Below, in pieces: positions 9,498 to 22,173 of a stretch of DNA of 64,000 nt. Both the position numbers and the translations under genes were made by a program. Numbering within the stretch: the first letter of the stretch is position 1; each line of letters begins with the position of its first letter. Source of the DNA: Flaveria trinervia (lineage: Eukaryota > Streptophyta > Magnoliopsida > Asterales > Asteraceae); the NCBI GenBank assembly GCA_025506515.1, contig CM046443.1, forward strand, positions 93,461,849-93,525,848, in the 5' to 3' direction. The notes under the pieces were generated by a model. The model made no database searches. It was given only the letters and a program-made list of their open reading frames with translations, and was not told the DNA's origin.

Positions 9498-12321
9498 ATG
9501 GAGGATCAATATTCAGCATTCACCGCAGGGAGGGATTCAAGGATCCAGAATCTATTGCTTCTGGAAATTGAAGTGGGGAATCACAATAAACCCCCTAAGC
9601 TCATAACGTTAGATGATTACCCACATTCGAAGCAAAGATTCGAGATCTACTTAAATGGAGTAGATCCCAATCTGTGGGAGTCGATAGAGACAGGGTATAG
9701 CATGCCTGTAGGTGCAAATGGATTCAAACTTACCTTAGATGGCATGACTGATGCCCAAAACTTTACAATGCTGAGAAGAAAGTATATGCATTGCTAACTC
9801 AGTCAATTCCTAAGGACATCTTCCATCAATTTTCTAAGAACAAGCAAACAAAGAAGCTGTGGGATGCATTGGAAAAACGGTATGATGGAAATGCATCATT
9901 AAAAGCTCTAAAGGCTAAAGCGTTGAAGAAGGAATTCGACAACTTCTCATCAATGGGTAAGGAGAGCTTGGATGACGTCATCAATCGGTTCTTCCATTTG
10001 ATGAGAGAGCTGCACACTCACGGAGTTACAACATCTATGGAAGACAAAGTTTCAAACTTTGCAAATGGGTTGCCAAAGAAGTGGGTCTCTTTTGTATCCA
10101 ACCTTAGACAGAATGATATGCTGGCTAAGTTAGATATCAACGACTTCATTTTGAAACCGAGAGAGGAAGAGTTGAGGATGAAGTACAGGGCTCAAAAGTC
10201 TTCATATGATCAGAACCCGTCACTGTACAACTCAACTCCACAAGCCAAAATGTCTGGAGCTCCACTTCAAATGGCATTCATGTCGAGTTCAGCTGCTCCA
10301 TCTCAAGCTACTACTTCAGGATCTGACAGGTCAGGGTCCTCTTGCACCCAATACATAGCACCTGAAGCGAATGCTACAAAATTGAAGACCGAGAATATTG
10401 AGAATATGACTGTAGAGGTAGCAAAAGAGCATATGGATCTCTTAGCAGCTGTCGTTCACTCCTATGACGAACTAGTTATTGGGAAGATTAGGAACTGCCA
10501 TCTGGTGGATGAGGACTACGAGCAGGTAGATGAGACAGAGCTGGAGAGAATGGATATCATGTGGGCCTTAGAGTGCTGTCCGAAGAGCTAAGAAATTTGT
10601 CAAGAAGACCGGACAAAATTTGATTGCCACTAAGGACACAACTTTTGTTTTGACAAAACCAAAGTTACCTGCTTCAATTATGGAGAGAAGGGGCACTTCA
10701 AACGTGAATGTGTGAAGCCCAAGAAGACAGGAAATGGGAATCCATTCTCATCTTTCAATCGTCAAGATAAACCTACAAGTAGTCCTACTTCGTCAAGCAA
10801 GGATCCTAAGGCTTTGACCGCTCAGGATGACGAAGGACAAGATTGGAGCTTTCAGTTTGTGTCTCCAGGAGAATCTAACATTGCTAGTGTTGAGGATTTA
10901 GATGACGACTCAGCAAGCAAAGGTGATATTGCAGTGGAACTCGCTATGTCAAATATTGAAGAAACTACAACTGTGGTTGATCACCTGCCTGAAGAAGGGA
11001 CAAGTTCAACAAGTTCAACAAGTTCAGAATCACCAGAACCAGAAAAGTCAGACTCTGCTTTGATGGCTGATTCAACCGCACCCTCTCAGGTAAGTTCCAC
11101 TAATCAACTTTTCAATAATCATGTTGTTTTGATTGTAATAAATTTAGGTAAAGCATAGATTTGAAATTTGCTAGGTTATTAGATCACAATGATAGCCTAG
11201 TAAAGGACTTGCAACTGTATACTGAAGCAAATCGTATTTTAAAATTAAATAAGCATAGTTACAAAGAGAAAATAGAATCGTTAAATAAACAACTTAGGGA
11301 AACTAAAGTTGAAGCTTCTAATCAAGATAATGACATTTAAGTTCTATCTAAACTCCCTAGAAGAAACAAAGAAACAAAAAACAGTTTTAGAAGTAGAAGT
11401 AAATTCATTAAAACAAAAACTACATAGTTGGACTAGTTCTTCTCACATAGTTCAACACTTAGTGAGAGAACGTAACAACGGGGAGTGATTGGGTTATAAA
11501 GTGGTTCCACCACCACATGAGATCTTGTTAAATACCAAAAGCAAACTAATAAATAACAACCCAATCAAGGATCATGTGATGTCCAATCCTCTTGTAAGTG
11601 ATCCAGATTCCACATGTCAAACTATTGTATCTGGCACTAAACAAAAGGAGACCACTGCAAAATCAAAAGGTAAAATGCTTATTATTAATCTGGATGAACA
11701 AATTGAAAAGGTTAAGGTAAAGTCTGGTTCAACCACGTCTATAAATGAACCTAAAAAGACCAAACAAGTTAACCAAACACGTGCGTCATGTAGAAGTCTA
11801 GATAAACAAAAGGGTAAAGATGTTGAAAAGGTTCAAGCAGCAAATGTAGTTAAACAAGTTAAAACCTCTAAACAACAAGTGTTAAAATCCAAACAGAATA
11901 AAGTCACACGTGTGTCACACACTTCTCCACAGAAACAGTTACACCAACATGTCGAAAGTAGATCGTGCTACAACTGTGGAAAGCATGGACACATCATGTC
12001 TTACTGTCCTTATTATCAGACTCCAAGGAAAAGAGTTGAAATTTTTGACACTAATAGAGCTCATCCAAAAGAAGCTCCATGACTCCACCAAAAAGAGTCA
12101 GTGAACCTAAAGTTCAACCCATTAGCTAGTCGTCAGTTTATCACAAACAGGCCTTACATAAAACTGGTTTATGGAAAGAGAATCCATCCTTGTATCTGAT
12201 AATAAGAACAAGAAGACAACAGATCTCCCCTCGCCCTCTAATAGAAAATGGGTAGAATTTATGATGCGTGATGCCTCTGGGACACCCAAGCCGGTTAAGG
12301 CTTGGGTCCCTAACCTTAACT
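9498..12321 (+). pseudogene. C2 gag, broken
   Basis: Starts at MEDQYSAF. Residues after LITLDDYPHSKQRFEIYL form the copia gag core (UBN2-type), continuing in a second frame from 9791 (LWDALEKRYDG, LPKKWVSFVSNLRQ). A first zinc knuckle near 10666 reads CFNYGEKGHFKREC: the second Cys is Tyr. A second, intact knuckle (CYNCGKHGHIMSYC) lies near 11968 after a Lys-rich, coiled-coil-prone stretch. The reading ends with KAWVPNLN and a TAA at 12321, the same ending style as C4 gag. Two knuckles and a long tail are typical of Sirevirus gag, the RNA-binding shell protein. Confidence 0.85.
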
Positions 12322-14251
12322 AATGTTTTCAATTGAATGTGCATGGTGTTCGCTATAGTGCTGAAACAAACACTTGATTGTAGATAGCGGAGCATCAGGC
12401 ACATGAATGGGAACCGGGCACTCCTGTCAACGTCAAACAAATAAAAGGAGGTCATGTTTCATTTGCTGGAAACAAAGGAGGTTATATCACAGCTCAAGGG
12501 GAAGTGGGGAATCAGAAAGTGAAGTTTGACAAGATAAACTATGTTTAACAACTTCAAAACAACTTACTTTCTGTATCCCAATATGTGACAAAGGATTTAA
12601 GGTAGTATTCGACAATAAGAAGTGCTATGTCCTGAAAAAGGACTATGTGATCCCAGAGAACCAAGTCTTAATGTCAGCCTCAAGATATAATGACCTTTAC
12701 ATCTTGGATCTATCAAAGGCATCCACAACGGATCATCAAGTTTAGTGCTTCTTGCCAAAAGCTACTGGGAAGGATTCTATCTCCTGGCATAGGAGAATAG
12801 GACACATCAATCCATGGAAGATGAACCACCTGATCCAGAATGATCTAGTGCGAGGAGTAAACATCAAAAACTTCCAACTATCAGATTTTTGTGTCGCTTG
12901 CAAGAAAGGCAAACAGACTAAGAAGTCTCATAAGGAAAAGAAAGTTCATTCCATAGAACTGCCTCTTGAGCTTCTTCACATGGATCTGTTTGGTCCAGTT
13001 AGTACAAGAAGCATCGCAGGCGACTTGTACTACTATGTAGTTACTGATGACTACTCAAGATTTTCTTGGGTGATGTTTTTGAAATCAAAATAAAAAACGG
13101 TTGAGTCATAGTAACTATACTAGAATCTCTCTACAAGCTAAAGGTAAGACAAGTCCGCTCAGACAACGGAACAGATTTCAAGAATCAATGGATGGAGGCA
13201 TTCTGCAAAGAAAAGGGAATTGCACATCAGTTCACATCTGCCTACACTCCACAGATGAACGGGGTTGCTAAAAGGAAGAACAGAAGCTTGATAGAGTCTG
13301 CCAGGACAATGCTAGCAGACTCAAAACTGCCAATCCAATTCTGGAACGAGGCAGTGGCAAATGCATGTTACACTTTGAATCAAGTCTTGGTGGTTAAACG
13401 ACATGGAAAAACGTGTTACGAGTTGCTACAATGACGTAACTGAATCTGGAGTACCTCGAACCGTTTGGAACACCATGTACGTTGCTGAAGAAAACTCAGG
13501 AAGGCAAGTTTAGCGAGAAGGCTGAAAAGGGAATCTTTCTAGGATACAACATATCAAATAAGAGAGTTTACAACAACTCAACGGGTCAAGTAGAAGTGTG
13601 GTGTAACATGGACGTTCAGAGATACACCACCCCTCCTGCTGGAAAAGGACCTGCATTCTTTTTCGACTATGATGGATTCTTCAAGTCCTTCAACATCCCT
13701 CTCTCCACTTCTGACGATAAGTTAGCAACCAAAATGATGTATGATGTCTTAAACACACCAACACAAGACTCTACAACATCTGGTTCACAAGGTGCGTTGC
13801 CTAGTCGATCAGGGGGAGCACTCGAGATAAGTGACTCCTCCTCTGACGATGAAGACGTAGAGAATGATCAGCACGATCAGGAGGAACAAGTTCCTACAAC
13901 TGCAAGTCCACAAGCATCTGACGTTGATGCCTCTGAGTCTTCGGAACCTCACACTCCTACCGCCTCAGATACGGAACCAAACGTTCACAATCTTGATTCT
14001 GAGATAGTTGTACCCACCACCCCTGGATCATGCCTCAATGTCTATCATCCTCTGGACAAAGTCATTGGGGATGTCAGATCAGGAGTTCAGACAAGAAATC
14101 AGCTATACTCAGCTGATTATGCCTCGGTAATGGAAAAAGGATACCTTCACGATGGTGCATATTGTTGTTTTGTGTCTCAGTTTGAGCCAAAATACGTTAG
14201 TGAAGCCCTAAATGATGAGGTATGGGTGAGTGCCATGCAATAAGAACTTCT
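12322..14251 (+). pseudogene. C2 protease and integrase, broken and cut by C3
   Basis: The aspartic protease site DSGAS is at 12383-12397, quickly followed by a stop. The pre-integrase zinc region (SWHRRIGHINPWKMNHLI, then CVACKKGKQ) is at 12780-12915. The integrase core runs 12950-13430: HMDLFGP, YVVTDDYSRFSWV, RSDNGTDF and NRSLIESARTML carry the catalytic D, D, E positions. A stop near 13087 and a frameshift near 13433 break it. The tail (SEALNDEVWVSAMQ) ends in a TAA and is interrupted by C3 at 14252; its reading resumes at 22174 as LLQFKKLGVW. Confidence 0.87.
14247..14251. repeat. C3 target-site duplication, left (CTTCT)
   Basis: CTTCT directly before the C3 5' LTR recurs at 22174-22178 directly after its 3' LTR. 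Joining the flanks restores the C2 pol reading across the site. Confidence 0.92.
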
Positions 14252-15218
14252 TGTTAGATTCTTTATGCCCAAGACATATAGAACATTGATGTGGTTAGTA
14301 CGTTATGATCCAAGTCGGGTCATACCCAATAACAAGCTTAGCAAACAACAAATATTATTTAATTGATGATATGATCATGCAATTAAATAAATACACCAAT
14401 TTAGAAAATGGGTTTTCTAAATAAGTTGCATATGAGATTGAACAACTTATATGGATATTTTGTTCATGGATATTATTTGTAATGTTGTTTAATTTAGTTA
14501 AATAACATCAAATAATAAAAGTGTGTGTATGTTATATAATTAAAAGGTTAATTATATATCTATTTTAAACATTAGTTTAACAAAGATTAAAAGGGAGTTT
14601 TGGGGGGGAAAACCCAAAACCCAAATTGGGTTCGGCCGCCCCTTAAGGGGTTCTCCCTTTTGGTTTTCTTTTGGTAGTCTTGAAAACAAAGAAACTCTTT
14701 GAATACACACATACTCCATCTAGCTCTCTCTCTCTCTCATATGCAAAAGGGTCACAAGAACATCAACTCTTCTTATGAAAGAAAGAGTTCAAGGCTGAAA
14801 AGGGTCCAGCACCCTTCTTGATTGTTCACGGCTGGAACAAGGCTCCAGCAGCCTTCTTGATCCGATTTTTGGTGCACAAATCCTAGCAAGAGTGGTCTTT
14901 GCTTGATGCTTGTGGGTATAGATGCTTGAGGACACCTCTCCTTGGTGTCTTGGTCATTCAAGAACCTCATATTCTTCCTCCTTCATCACGTTTTCAGCAA
15001 CATACAAAAGGTAGTTTGTATGTCATATTATGGTTGTTATTTGTAGTTGATAGCTAGTTCAAACACATATAAATGATCCTATGTTCTTAGGTTTGTTGAT
15101 GATATGTTATAAGCCTTAATTTTTCAGATTACTAATGATAATGTTAAGGTATTAATCCGCTGTGTTTTCATAGTTTAAAATGGTTAAACTACTTTGATAT
15201 GGTCCAACAAACCCAACA
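14252..15218 (+). repeat. C3 5' LTR
   Basis: 967 bp, starting TGTTAGATTCTTTATG and ending ACAAACCCAACA. A CT microsatellite lies at about 14722-14738. It differs from the 3' LTR by scattered substitutions and short indels. Confidence 0.93.
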
Positions 15219-15235
15219 TTGGCATCTAGAGCCGG
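15219..15235 (+). other. C3 primer binding site, variant
   Basis: TTGGCATCTAGAGCCGG stands where TGGTATCAGAGCC is expected, with a substitution and a one-base insertion. It is likely a decayed or variant initiator-tRNA-Met site. Confidence 0.55.
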
Positions 15236-16699
15236 ATATGTGGATGACTAGTTTCTTTTGTCCTTGTAAAATTGGTTTTGTGGGGCTTTAACAACCTTAT
15301 AGGGTCTGTTTTGTGGTGATGTTATAAATCCCCAATCTTTCAAGGTTATATCTAACATACTTGTGATTAAACCTTGAAAGAAAGATATCAAATGGTTGAT
15401 TGTGTTTTGTTTGGACAAAAACATCCTAAATTCTTGGTTTATGTTGGCTGGAAATTTAGGGTCATATGGGGATTTATCTGGTTCTTGTATGTTGTATATG
15501 ATGTTTCATATTGGTGCATAACCTAGCCTTGACCTTGTGTTGATTTGGTTTTGAATGGATGTTTGTTTTGGTTGATTTCTTTCATAATGGGTTGTAATAT
15601 TATTCTTTTGTGTTTAGTATTTGGATGTAATTTATTTATTAATTCAATGGCAATGTAATAGATAGATTAAGTGTGTTTTTTATTAGAAAATTTGTATTAG
15701 GATATAAATTTTGTAAAAGAATATAAATTTTGTAAAAGAAGATGCACAAGATGGAAGCACAAAAGGAAGATACAAGAGAAGGACTTGAAGCATTTGGATG
15801 CAACTTCAAGTGGGGGTCTTTGGAGATCTCATCTTTGTGTTGTGTTCAACCCTTAGGAAAGACCAAATGACAACACTTGTGATGGCAAACAAGTGTTGTC
15901 AACATAGTGGCTATGGTTATACACATGTGGTTGTTTGATATATGCTTGTTTGATTTTTCATTTTATGTTGATTTTTTGATATATGGATATGCTTAACAAT
16001 CTAAATAAATTATCATAACAAGCTGAATTTTTGGTTCCTAATCATTAAGTGACTAATAAAAGGTTATTAAAAGGATTAATGATTTCAAAATAAAAGAGGT
16101 TTTATTAAAAGAGAACCATAGGGTACCATGTATTTGAAAGCATGCAAATACAAGGTACATAGAGTTTTCATAACTAGAATTAATGGAAACTTAAATCCCT
16201 TTGGAAACAAGTTAAACACCATCCTTTTACACGACACTCAAATCACTTGAGAACTACTTGTGGGATAAAGGTCACCTAACCACTTTTAGGGAACTTGTGT
16301 GTTGAGGTGAGCTTAACATATTTGTGGGATAAAGGTCACCTAACCACTTGTATGTGTAAACTCACACGTGTGTGTAAGTAGGACGACTTGAATTGGAAAT
16401 CATGTGCATAGGGTCACTGAAGCATGGCGTACAATGGTGTTGATGGGATTTTACATGCCGACTAAACATAAGATGTTTAACCGATCCCATAAAGCTAGAA
16501 GTTGTAATAGGTTGCAATTATCAAATGTTGACTACCTTGTTAATTTAAATAATAGGATAAATGTCACCTAACCATCATTTAAATGTAACGTTGGATTCTA
16601 GATTTTATTTATTAGTTGTCTATGAGACGTGTAAAGGGTATTAATAATTAAAATGCAATTTTTCTGAAATACTAAAATGAACTTTATAATTTTGTAGAA
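15236..16699 (+). other. C3 leader, non-coding
   Basis: 1.46 kb between primer site and gag. I see no ORF. A short direct repeat, TGTGGGATAAAGGTCACC, occurs at about 16260 and 16323, with a related form near 16555. Confidence 0.5.
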
Positions 16700-17600
16700 A
16701 TGGCCGCAAACAATAATGCGACCACCCCGACCGTCCCTTCCCTATCATTGAGAACAATCTTAGAAAGGGATCGTCTTAACCATAACAACTTTATGGGCTG
16801 GTATCGAAACTTGAGAATTGTTCTGAAGCAAGAGAAAAGGGCCTATGTCCTTGACGATCCTATTCTTGACCAACCCGACCCTGAGGATGTTGAGGCCTAT
16901 GACGATTGGCTTCAATACACTGAGGATTCCATGTAGGTTTCCTGCCTCATGTTAGGAACTATGATTCCCAAACTCCAAAAGAATTTGGAGCATCTTGGGG
17001 CATATGACATAATTACCCAGTTGAAGGAAATGTTCCTTCAACAAGCTAGGGTAGAGCGCTTCGAAACGGTTCGAGCGCTTCATGCGTGTCACATGGAAGA
17101 AACCCAATCGGTATCATCTTATGTTCTTAAGATGAAAAGCCACGTTGATCGCCTCAAGCGGCTTAATTGTCCCGTCTCAAAGGAGTTGGCCACAGATTTG
17201 ATCCTTAATGGCCTAACCAAAAGGTTTGAAACGTTCTTAATGAAATATGAACGGTGGGACAAGAGCATTGGTGAGCTTCACACAATGCTCAAAACAGCTG
17301 AGGTAGGGATGGGTAGAAAGGTTCTACCTGTTCTCTCGATCAATAAGGAAGGCAATAAGAAAAGGCCATTCCCCAATCCCAAGGCAAATGTCGCCAAAGG
17401 AAAGGGGTAAATCAAAGGAAAGGGGAAAGAAAGGCTAAAGCGGAACCTCCAAAGCCTAAGCTTAAGAAGCCTAAGGTAACAGAGAACGATCCATGCTTTG
17501 AGTATGGAGAGATAGGACATTGGAAAAGGAATTGTCCAACCTATCTCAAAGAGTTGAGAAACAAGAGGGATGCTAGGCAAACCTCAGGTACAACTTTCAT
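16700..17600 (+). pseudogene. C3 gag, broken
   Basis: Opens MAANNNATTPTVPSLSL and continues LNHNNFMGWYRNLRIVLKQE, the usual copia gag start. A stop interrupts near 16934 and reading resumes in another frame at 16949 (LEHLGAYDIITQLKEMF, RLKRLNCPVSKELATDLIL). A zinc knuckle at about 17490 reads CFEYGEIGHWKRNC: Tyr replaces the second Cys, as in C2, and fits a G-to-A change of a Cys codon. Gag forms the particle shell and binds RNA. Confidence 0.85.
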
Positions 17601-17629
17601 AATTCACATTGGTTGAAATGTTATTTCTT

Positions 17630-20450
17630 CAAACACATGGGTATTGGATACCGGATGTGGAACTCATATTTACAATTTGTTGCAGGGGTTCATAGGAAAT
17701 AAGCACTTCAAGAAGGAGACACAAGTCTCTACATGGGCAACGGAGCAAAAGTTGATGTCAAAGCCCAAGAGACAATATTTTGAAACTTTCAAATAGTTGT
17801 TCTTAACAATGGTATTTATGTTTGTATGGATGATGTATTTTATTTCAAGGCTATGCCTTTTAATGGAATCTATGAATTGGTTCATGATGATTCATCCTAT
17901 AATAGCTCATTATACCAAACAAGCACCAAGAAACTTAAAATGGGTTTAAGTGATTCTTATTTTTGACATTGTCGTCTTGGTCACATAAACAAGAATCGGA
18001 TTCAAACACCTCAAAAGAATGGTCTTTTGAAAAACAAATGAAAATGTTTCATTTGACAAGTGTGAATCTTGTTTACAAGGTAAGATGACCAAGTCACCCT
18101 TTAGTGGGACTAACGAGAGGGCAAAAGAATTATTAGGTATCATACATTCGGATGTATGTGGCCTTTTTAAGACAATGACTAGAAATGGTGAGAGATACTT
18201 CATTAGCTTTACCGACGATTATAGTCGCTATGGTTATGTGTACATGATGACACACAAACATGGAGCTTTTGAAATGTTCAAAACCTTCAAGAATGAAGTA
18301 GAAAATCAACTCAATAAAACTATCAAAGTTCTTCGTTTAGATAGAGGAGGTGAATACCTCAGTGATGCTTTTAGTACCATCTAAGAAGTTGTGGGATCGT
18401 CTCACAACTTACTCTACCTGGAACACCACAACATAGTGGTGTCTGAAAGGAGAAATCGAACCCTATTGGATATGGTTCAAATCTATGATGGCTATAAGCT
18501 CACTACCTCTATCATTTTGGGTTTTCGTAATGCTCTCCGAGGCTCGTATTTTGAATATGGCCCTGACCAAGATAGTCTATTCACTAAGTGTATATTTGTT
18601 GGATATCCCAAAACTGTATAGGATACTACTTCTTTGATCCAACAGAGCAAGGGTAACTATTGCTCAAAAGGCTGAGTTCTTGGAAACTAAGTTCCTTATG
18701 GAAGGAATAACGTATAGAATAGTGGAATTTTGATGAGGATCAAAATCCACAAGCCGATACACGTTTGGTTGACACTAGCAATCAACAAGAGGTTGTTAAT
18801 GATGATCAAGAGGTTGATCAATACACACAAAACGTTCGCAGACTGGTAGAGTCAGCATTCCACCTGAAAGATATGGATTTTTCATGAATGGATACAATGT
18901 GGTTAACTCCAATAAGCCAACTACATACCATGAAGCAATGTCCAATTCGGATTGTGACGAATGGTGGATGCCATGAACGTTGAGATGCAATCCATGTATG
19001 ACAATCAAGTTTAGGAATTGGTTGACCCTTCACTTAACTCCAAACCGGTTGGATGCAAGTGGGTTTCAAAGAAGAAAATAGATATATATGAAAACTTGGA
19101 TACTTACAAAGCAAGACTTGTAGCAAAAGGTTTCAATCAAACTCAAAGGGTTGATTATGATGAAACCTTCTTGCCTGTGGCAATGCTAAAGTCAATTAGG
19201 ATATTATTTGCCATAGCTGCATATTATGACTATGAGATTTGGCAAATGGATGACAAAACCGCTCTTCTTAATAGACATCTCGAAGAGACTGTCCATATGG
19301 TTCAGTTTGATGGTTTTGTCGGTCCACAACATCCTAAAAGGTTGCAAGTTAAAGAAGTCAATCTATGGATTGAAACTAGCATTGAGAAGTTGAAATCAAC
19401 GTTTTGATAAAGAGATCAAGAAATTTGGTTTCATCAAGAACGCTAACAAGGCTTGTGTATATACGAAGGCTAGTGGGAGCATAATAACATTCTTAGTATT
19501 GTATGTTGATGACATACTACCTTTTGTAAATGATATTCCAACCATGGAAGGTGTTAAAACCTAGCTTGGAAGTTGTTTTTCCATAAAATCTCGGTGAAGC
19601 TGCCTATATTTTGGGAATAAAGATCTATAGCGATAGATCGAGGCGGTTGATAGGTTTAAATCAAAGTGCATATATTAATAAAGTCTTGAAAAGGTTCAAG
19701 ATGGAAAAACTCTGAGAAAGGTATGGTACCTATTCAAAGAGGGACAATTTTGAGTACATCTCAATGTCCAAGCTCAAAGGATGAGCAAGATCAAATGAAG
19801 AACATCCCATATGCATCTGCTATAGGATCCATCATGTATGAGATGATATGCACTAGACTGGACGTGTCATGCGCGTTAAGCATGACAAGCAGATATTAGT
19901 AGAATCCAGGTGATAGCCATTGGATGGTTATTAAAAGTATATTGAAATACCTTAGGAGGACTAAGGAAATGTTTCTAATATATGGATCTGATGAAGAGGA
20001 ACTCGTTGTAAAGGGTTACACGGATGTGAGTTTCCAAACTGTTCGAGATGATTCTCGATCACAATCGGGGTATGTCTTCATTATGAATGGAGTATCATTG
20101 TCCACTACAAAATCCGAATACATAGCCGCATCATTAGCAGCTCAGGAAGCTGCATGGATAAAGAAATTTATCGCCTACCTAGGGTAGTCTCTATCATTCA
20201 AGACCCCTAGAAATCCTTTTGTGATCACGAGGGTACGATTGCATAAATCAAGGTACCCTGTCCTCTTCAAAAGGCTAGGCACATTGAGCGGAAATTCAAC
20301 ATCATAAGGGATGAAGTTGAAAAGGGAAAAATATGTATTCGTAAAGTTCACACCGATCAAAACATTGCGGATCCACTCACGAAGCTCCTTGAAAGGGCAA
20401 AGCATGAAAGTCATACTTGTGCCTTAGGACTTCGATATTCTAGTGACTAG
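17630..20450 (+). pseudogene. C3 pol (PR, IN, RT, RNase H), broken
   Basis: Protease DTGCGTHI is at about 17648. The pre-integrase region with HCRLGHINKNRI is near 17967. Integrase runs from 18085: HSDVCGLFKTM, FTDDYSRYGYV, and LRLDRGGEY. RT starts at 19018 with GCKWVSKKKI and KARLVAKGFNQ; YVDD is at about 19502-19513. RNase H (19924-20187) has GYTDVSFQT and SRSQSGYVF but lacks part of the usual segment before SEYIAAS. The tail near 20340-20400 resembles KVHTDQNIADPLTK. Many frameshifts and stops; not functional. Confidence 0.87.
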
Positions 20451-21224
20451 AATTGATCTGTTTAGTATTAAAAGTTTGAAACAATGTAATATTTAACTCT
20501 TTATATACTTGTGATATTTTGAGTTACATTCATTTTAGCATGTATACATCCATGAATATGTTTATTATTCTAAATGTCCGTAGTCGGTCATGTTGTGGGA
20601 ACAAATATGAACGTAAGACTATTATGAACATGGATTGGTGGATATTCATAAGGAATGAATATAGAGCAATTGGTTGCTGCCAAAGTTCATAGATATTTGT
20701 GGGATACAAATATTCGACTGACCCGTATCTTAATTTTACTACATGGAATCTTCTAGATTTATCATAAGTAAATTTGAGTAAAGGCGAATATCATTTGGTA
20801 TCCTCTAACCTGAGATACATATTGGGTTTTGATATTCACCAAATGTTATACCTTGAGCTAGTTCTTCACTGCTCTGAAATAATGGGCAGTACATAAGGCT
20901 ATGTTCAGGTGTGACACGAGGTGATTGTGAAAAACGTATGTAGTCAAGATGGAATTTGTTCCTCTTATTCATTGAGAGCAAGATGTCTAAGGCCTGATTA
21001 AATTAAATCAACAAGGAATGATCATACCATGTCCTTGGATTTAACATGACATCTGAAACAAAAGGATAAATGATTGATTCACCTAAATCATTTCAAGTTG
21101 GATACTTGAAGGGGATGATGTTATTGAATGGCTTTCAGTCATGCATATTAAGGGTAGTAAACCGTTGTTAGGCAGTATTTACTGCTTGCATCAATCTTCT
21201 ATGAATCTTGTGCAAGTGGGAGAT
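20451..21224 (+). other. C3 3' untranslated region and polypurine tract
   Basis: No ORF. It ends with the purine tract CAAGTGGGAGAT (21213-21224) right before the 3' LTR. Confidence 0.7.
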
Positions 21225-22173
21225 TGTTGGATTCTTTATGCCCAAGACACATAGAACATTGATGTGGTTAGTACGTTATGATCCAAGTCGGGTCATACCC
21301 AATAACAAGCTTAGCAAACACCAAATATTATTTAATTGATGATATGATCATGCAATTAAATAAATACACCAATTTAGAAAACGGGTTTTCTAAATAAGTT
21401 GCATATGAGATTGAACAACTTATATGGATATTTTGTTCATGGATATTATTTGTAATGTTGTTTAATTTAGTTAGATAACATCAAATAATAAAAGTGTGTG
21501 TATGTTATATAATTAAAAGGTTAATTATATATCTATTTTAAACATTAGTTTAACAAAGATTGAAAGGGAGTTTTTGGGGGGAAAACCCAAAACAAATTGG
21601 GTTCGACCGCCCCTTAAGGGGTTCTCCCTTTTGGTAGTCTTGAAAACAAAGAAAATGTTTGAATACACACACACTCCATCCAGCTCTCTCTCTCATATGC
21701 AAAAGGATCACAAGAACATCAACTCTTCTTATGAAAGAAAGAGTTCAAGGCTGAAAAGGGTCCAACACCCTTCTTAATTGTTCACGGCTGGAACAAGGCT
21801 CCAACAGCCTTCTTGATCCGATTTTGGTGCACAAATCCTAGCAAGAGTGGTCTTTGCTTGATGCTTGTGGGTATGGATGCTTGAGGACACCTCTCATTGG
21901 TGTCTTGGTCATTCAAGAACCTCATATTCTGCCTCCTTCATCACGTTTTCAGCAGCATACAAAAGGTAGTTTGTATGTCATATTATGGTTGTTATTTGTA
22001 GTTGATAGCTAGTTCAAACACATATAAATGATCCTATGTTCTTGGGTTTGTTGATGAAATGTTATAAGCCTTAATTTTTCAGATTACTAATGTTAATGTT
22101 AAGGTATTAATCCGCTGCATTTTCATAGTTTAAAATGTTTAAACTACTTTGATATGGTCCAACAAACCCAACA
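21225..22173 (+). repeat. C3 3' LTR
   Basis: 949 bp partner of 14252-15218, beginning TGTTGGATTC and ending AAACCCAACA, followed by the CTTCT duplication. Confidence 0.93.

Larger units (their letters stand above)
14252..22173 (+). mobile_element. C3: Ty1/copia element inside C2 pol
   Basis: 7.9 kb, LTRs 14252-15218 and 21225-22173 (TGTT..AACA), CTTCT duplication. Gag (16700 onward), protease, integrase, RT and RNase H are all present but frameshifted. A classic copia purine tract CAAGTGGGAGAT precedes the 3' LTR. There is no third ORF and no palindrome array, so it belongs to a different copia lineage from C1, C2 and C4. It is the youngest layer of its nest by position. Confidence 0.93.
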
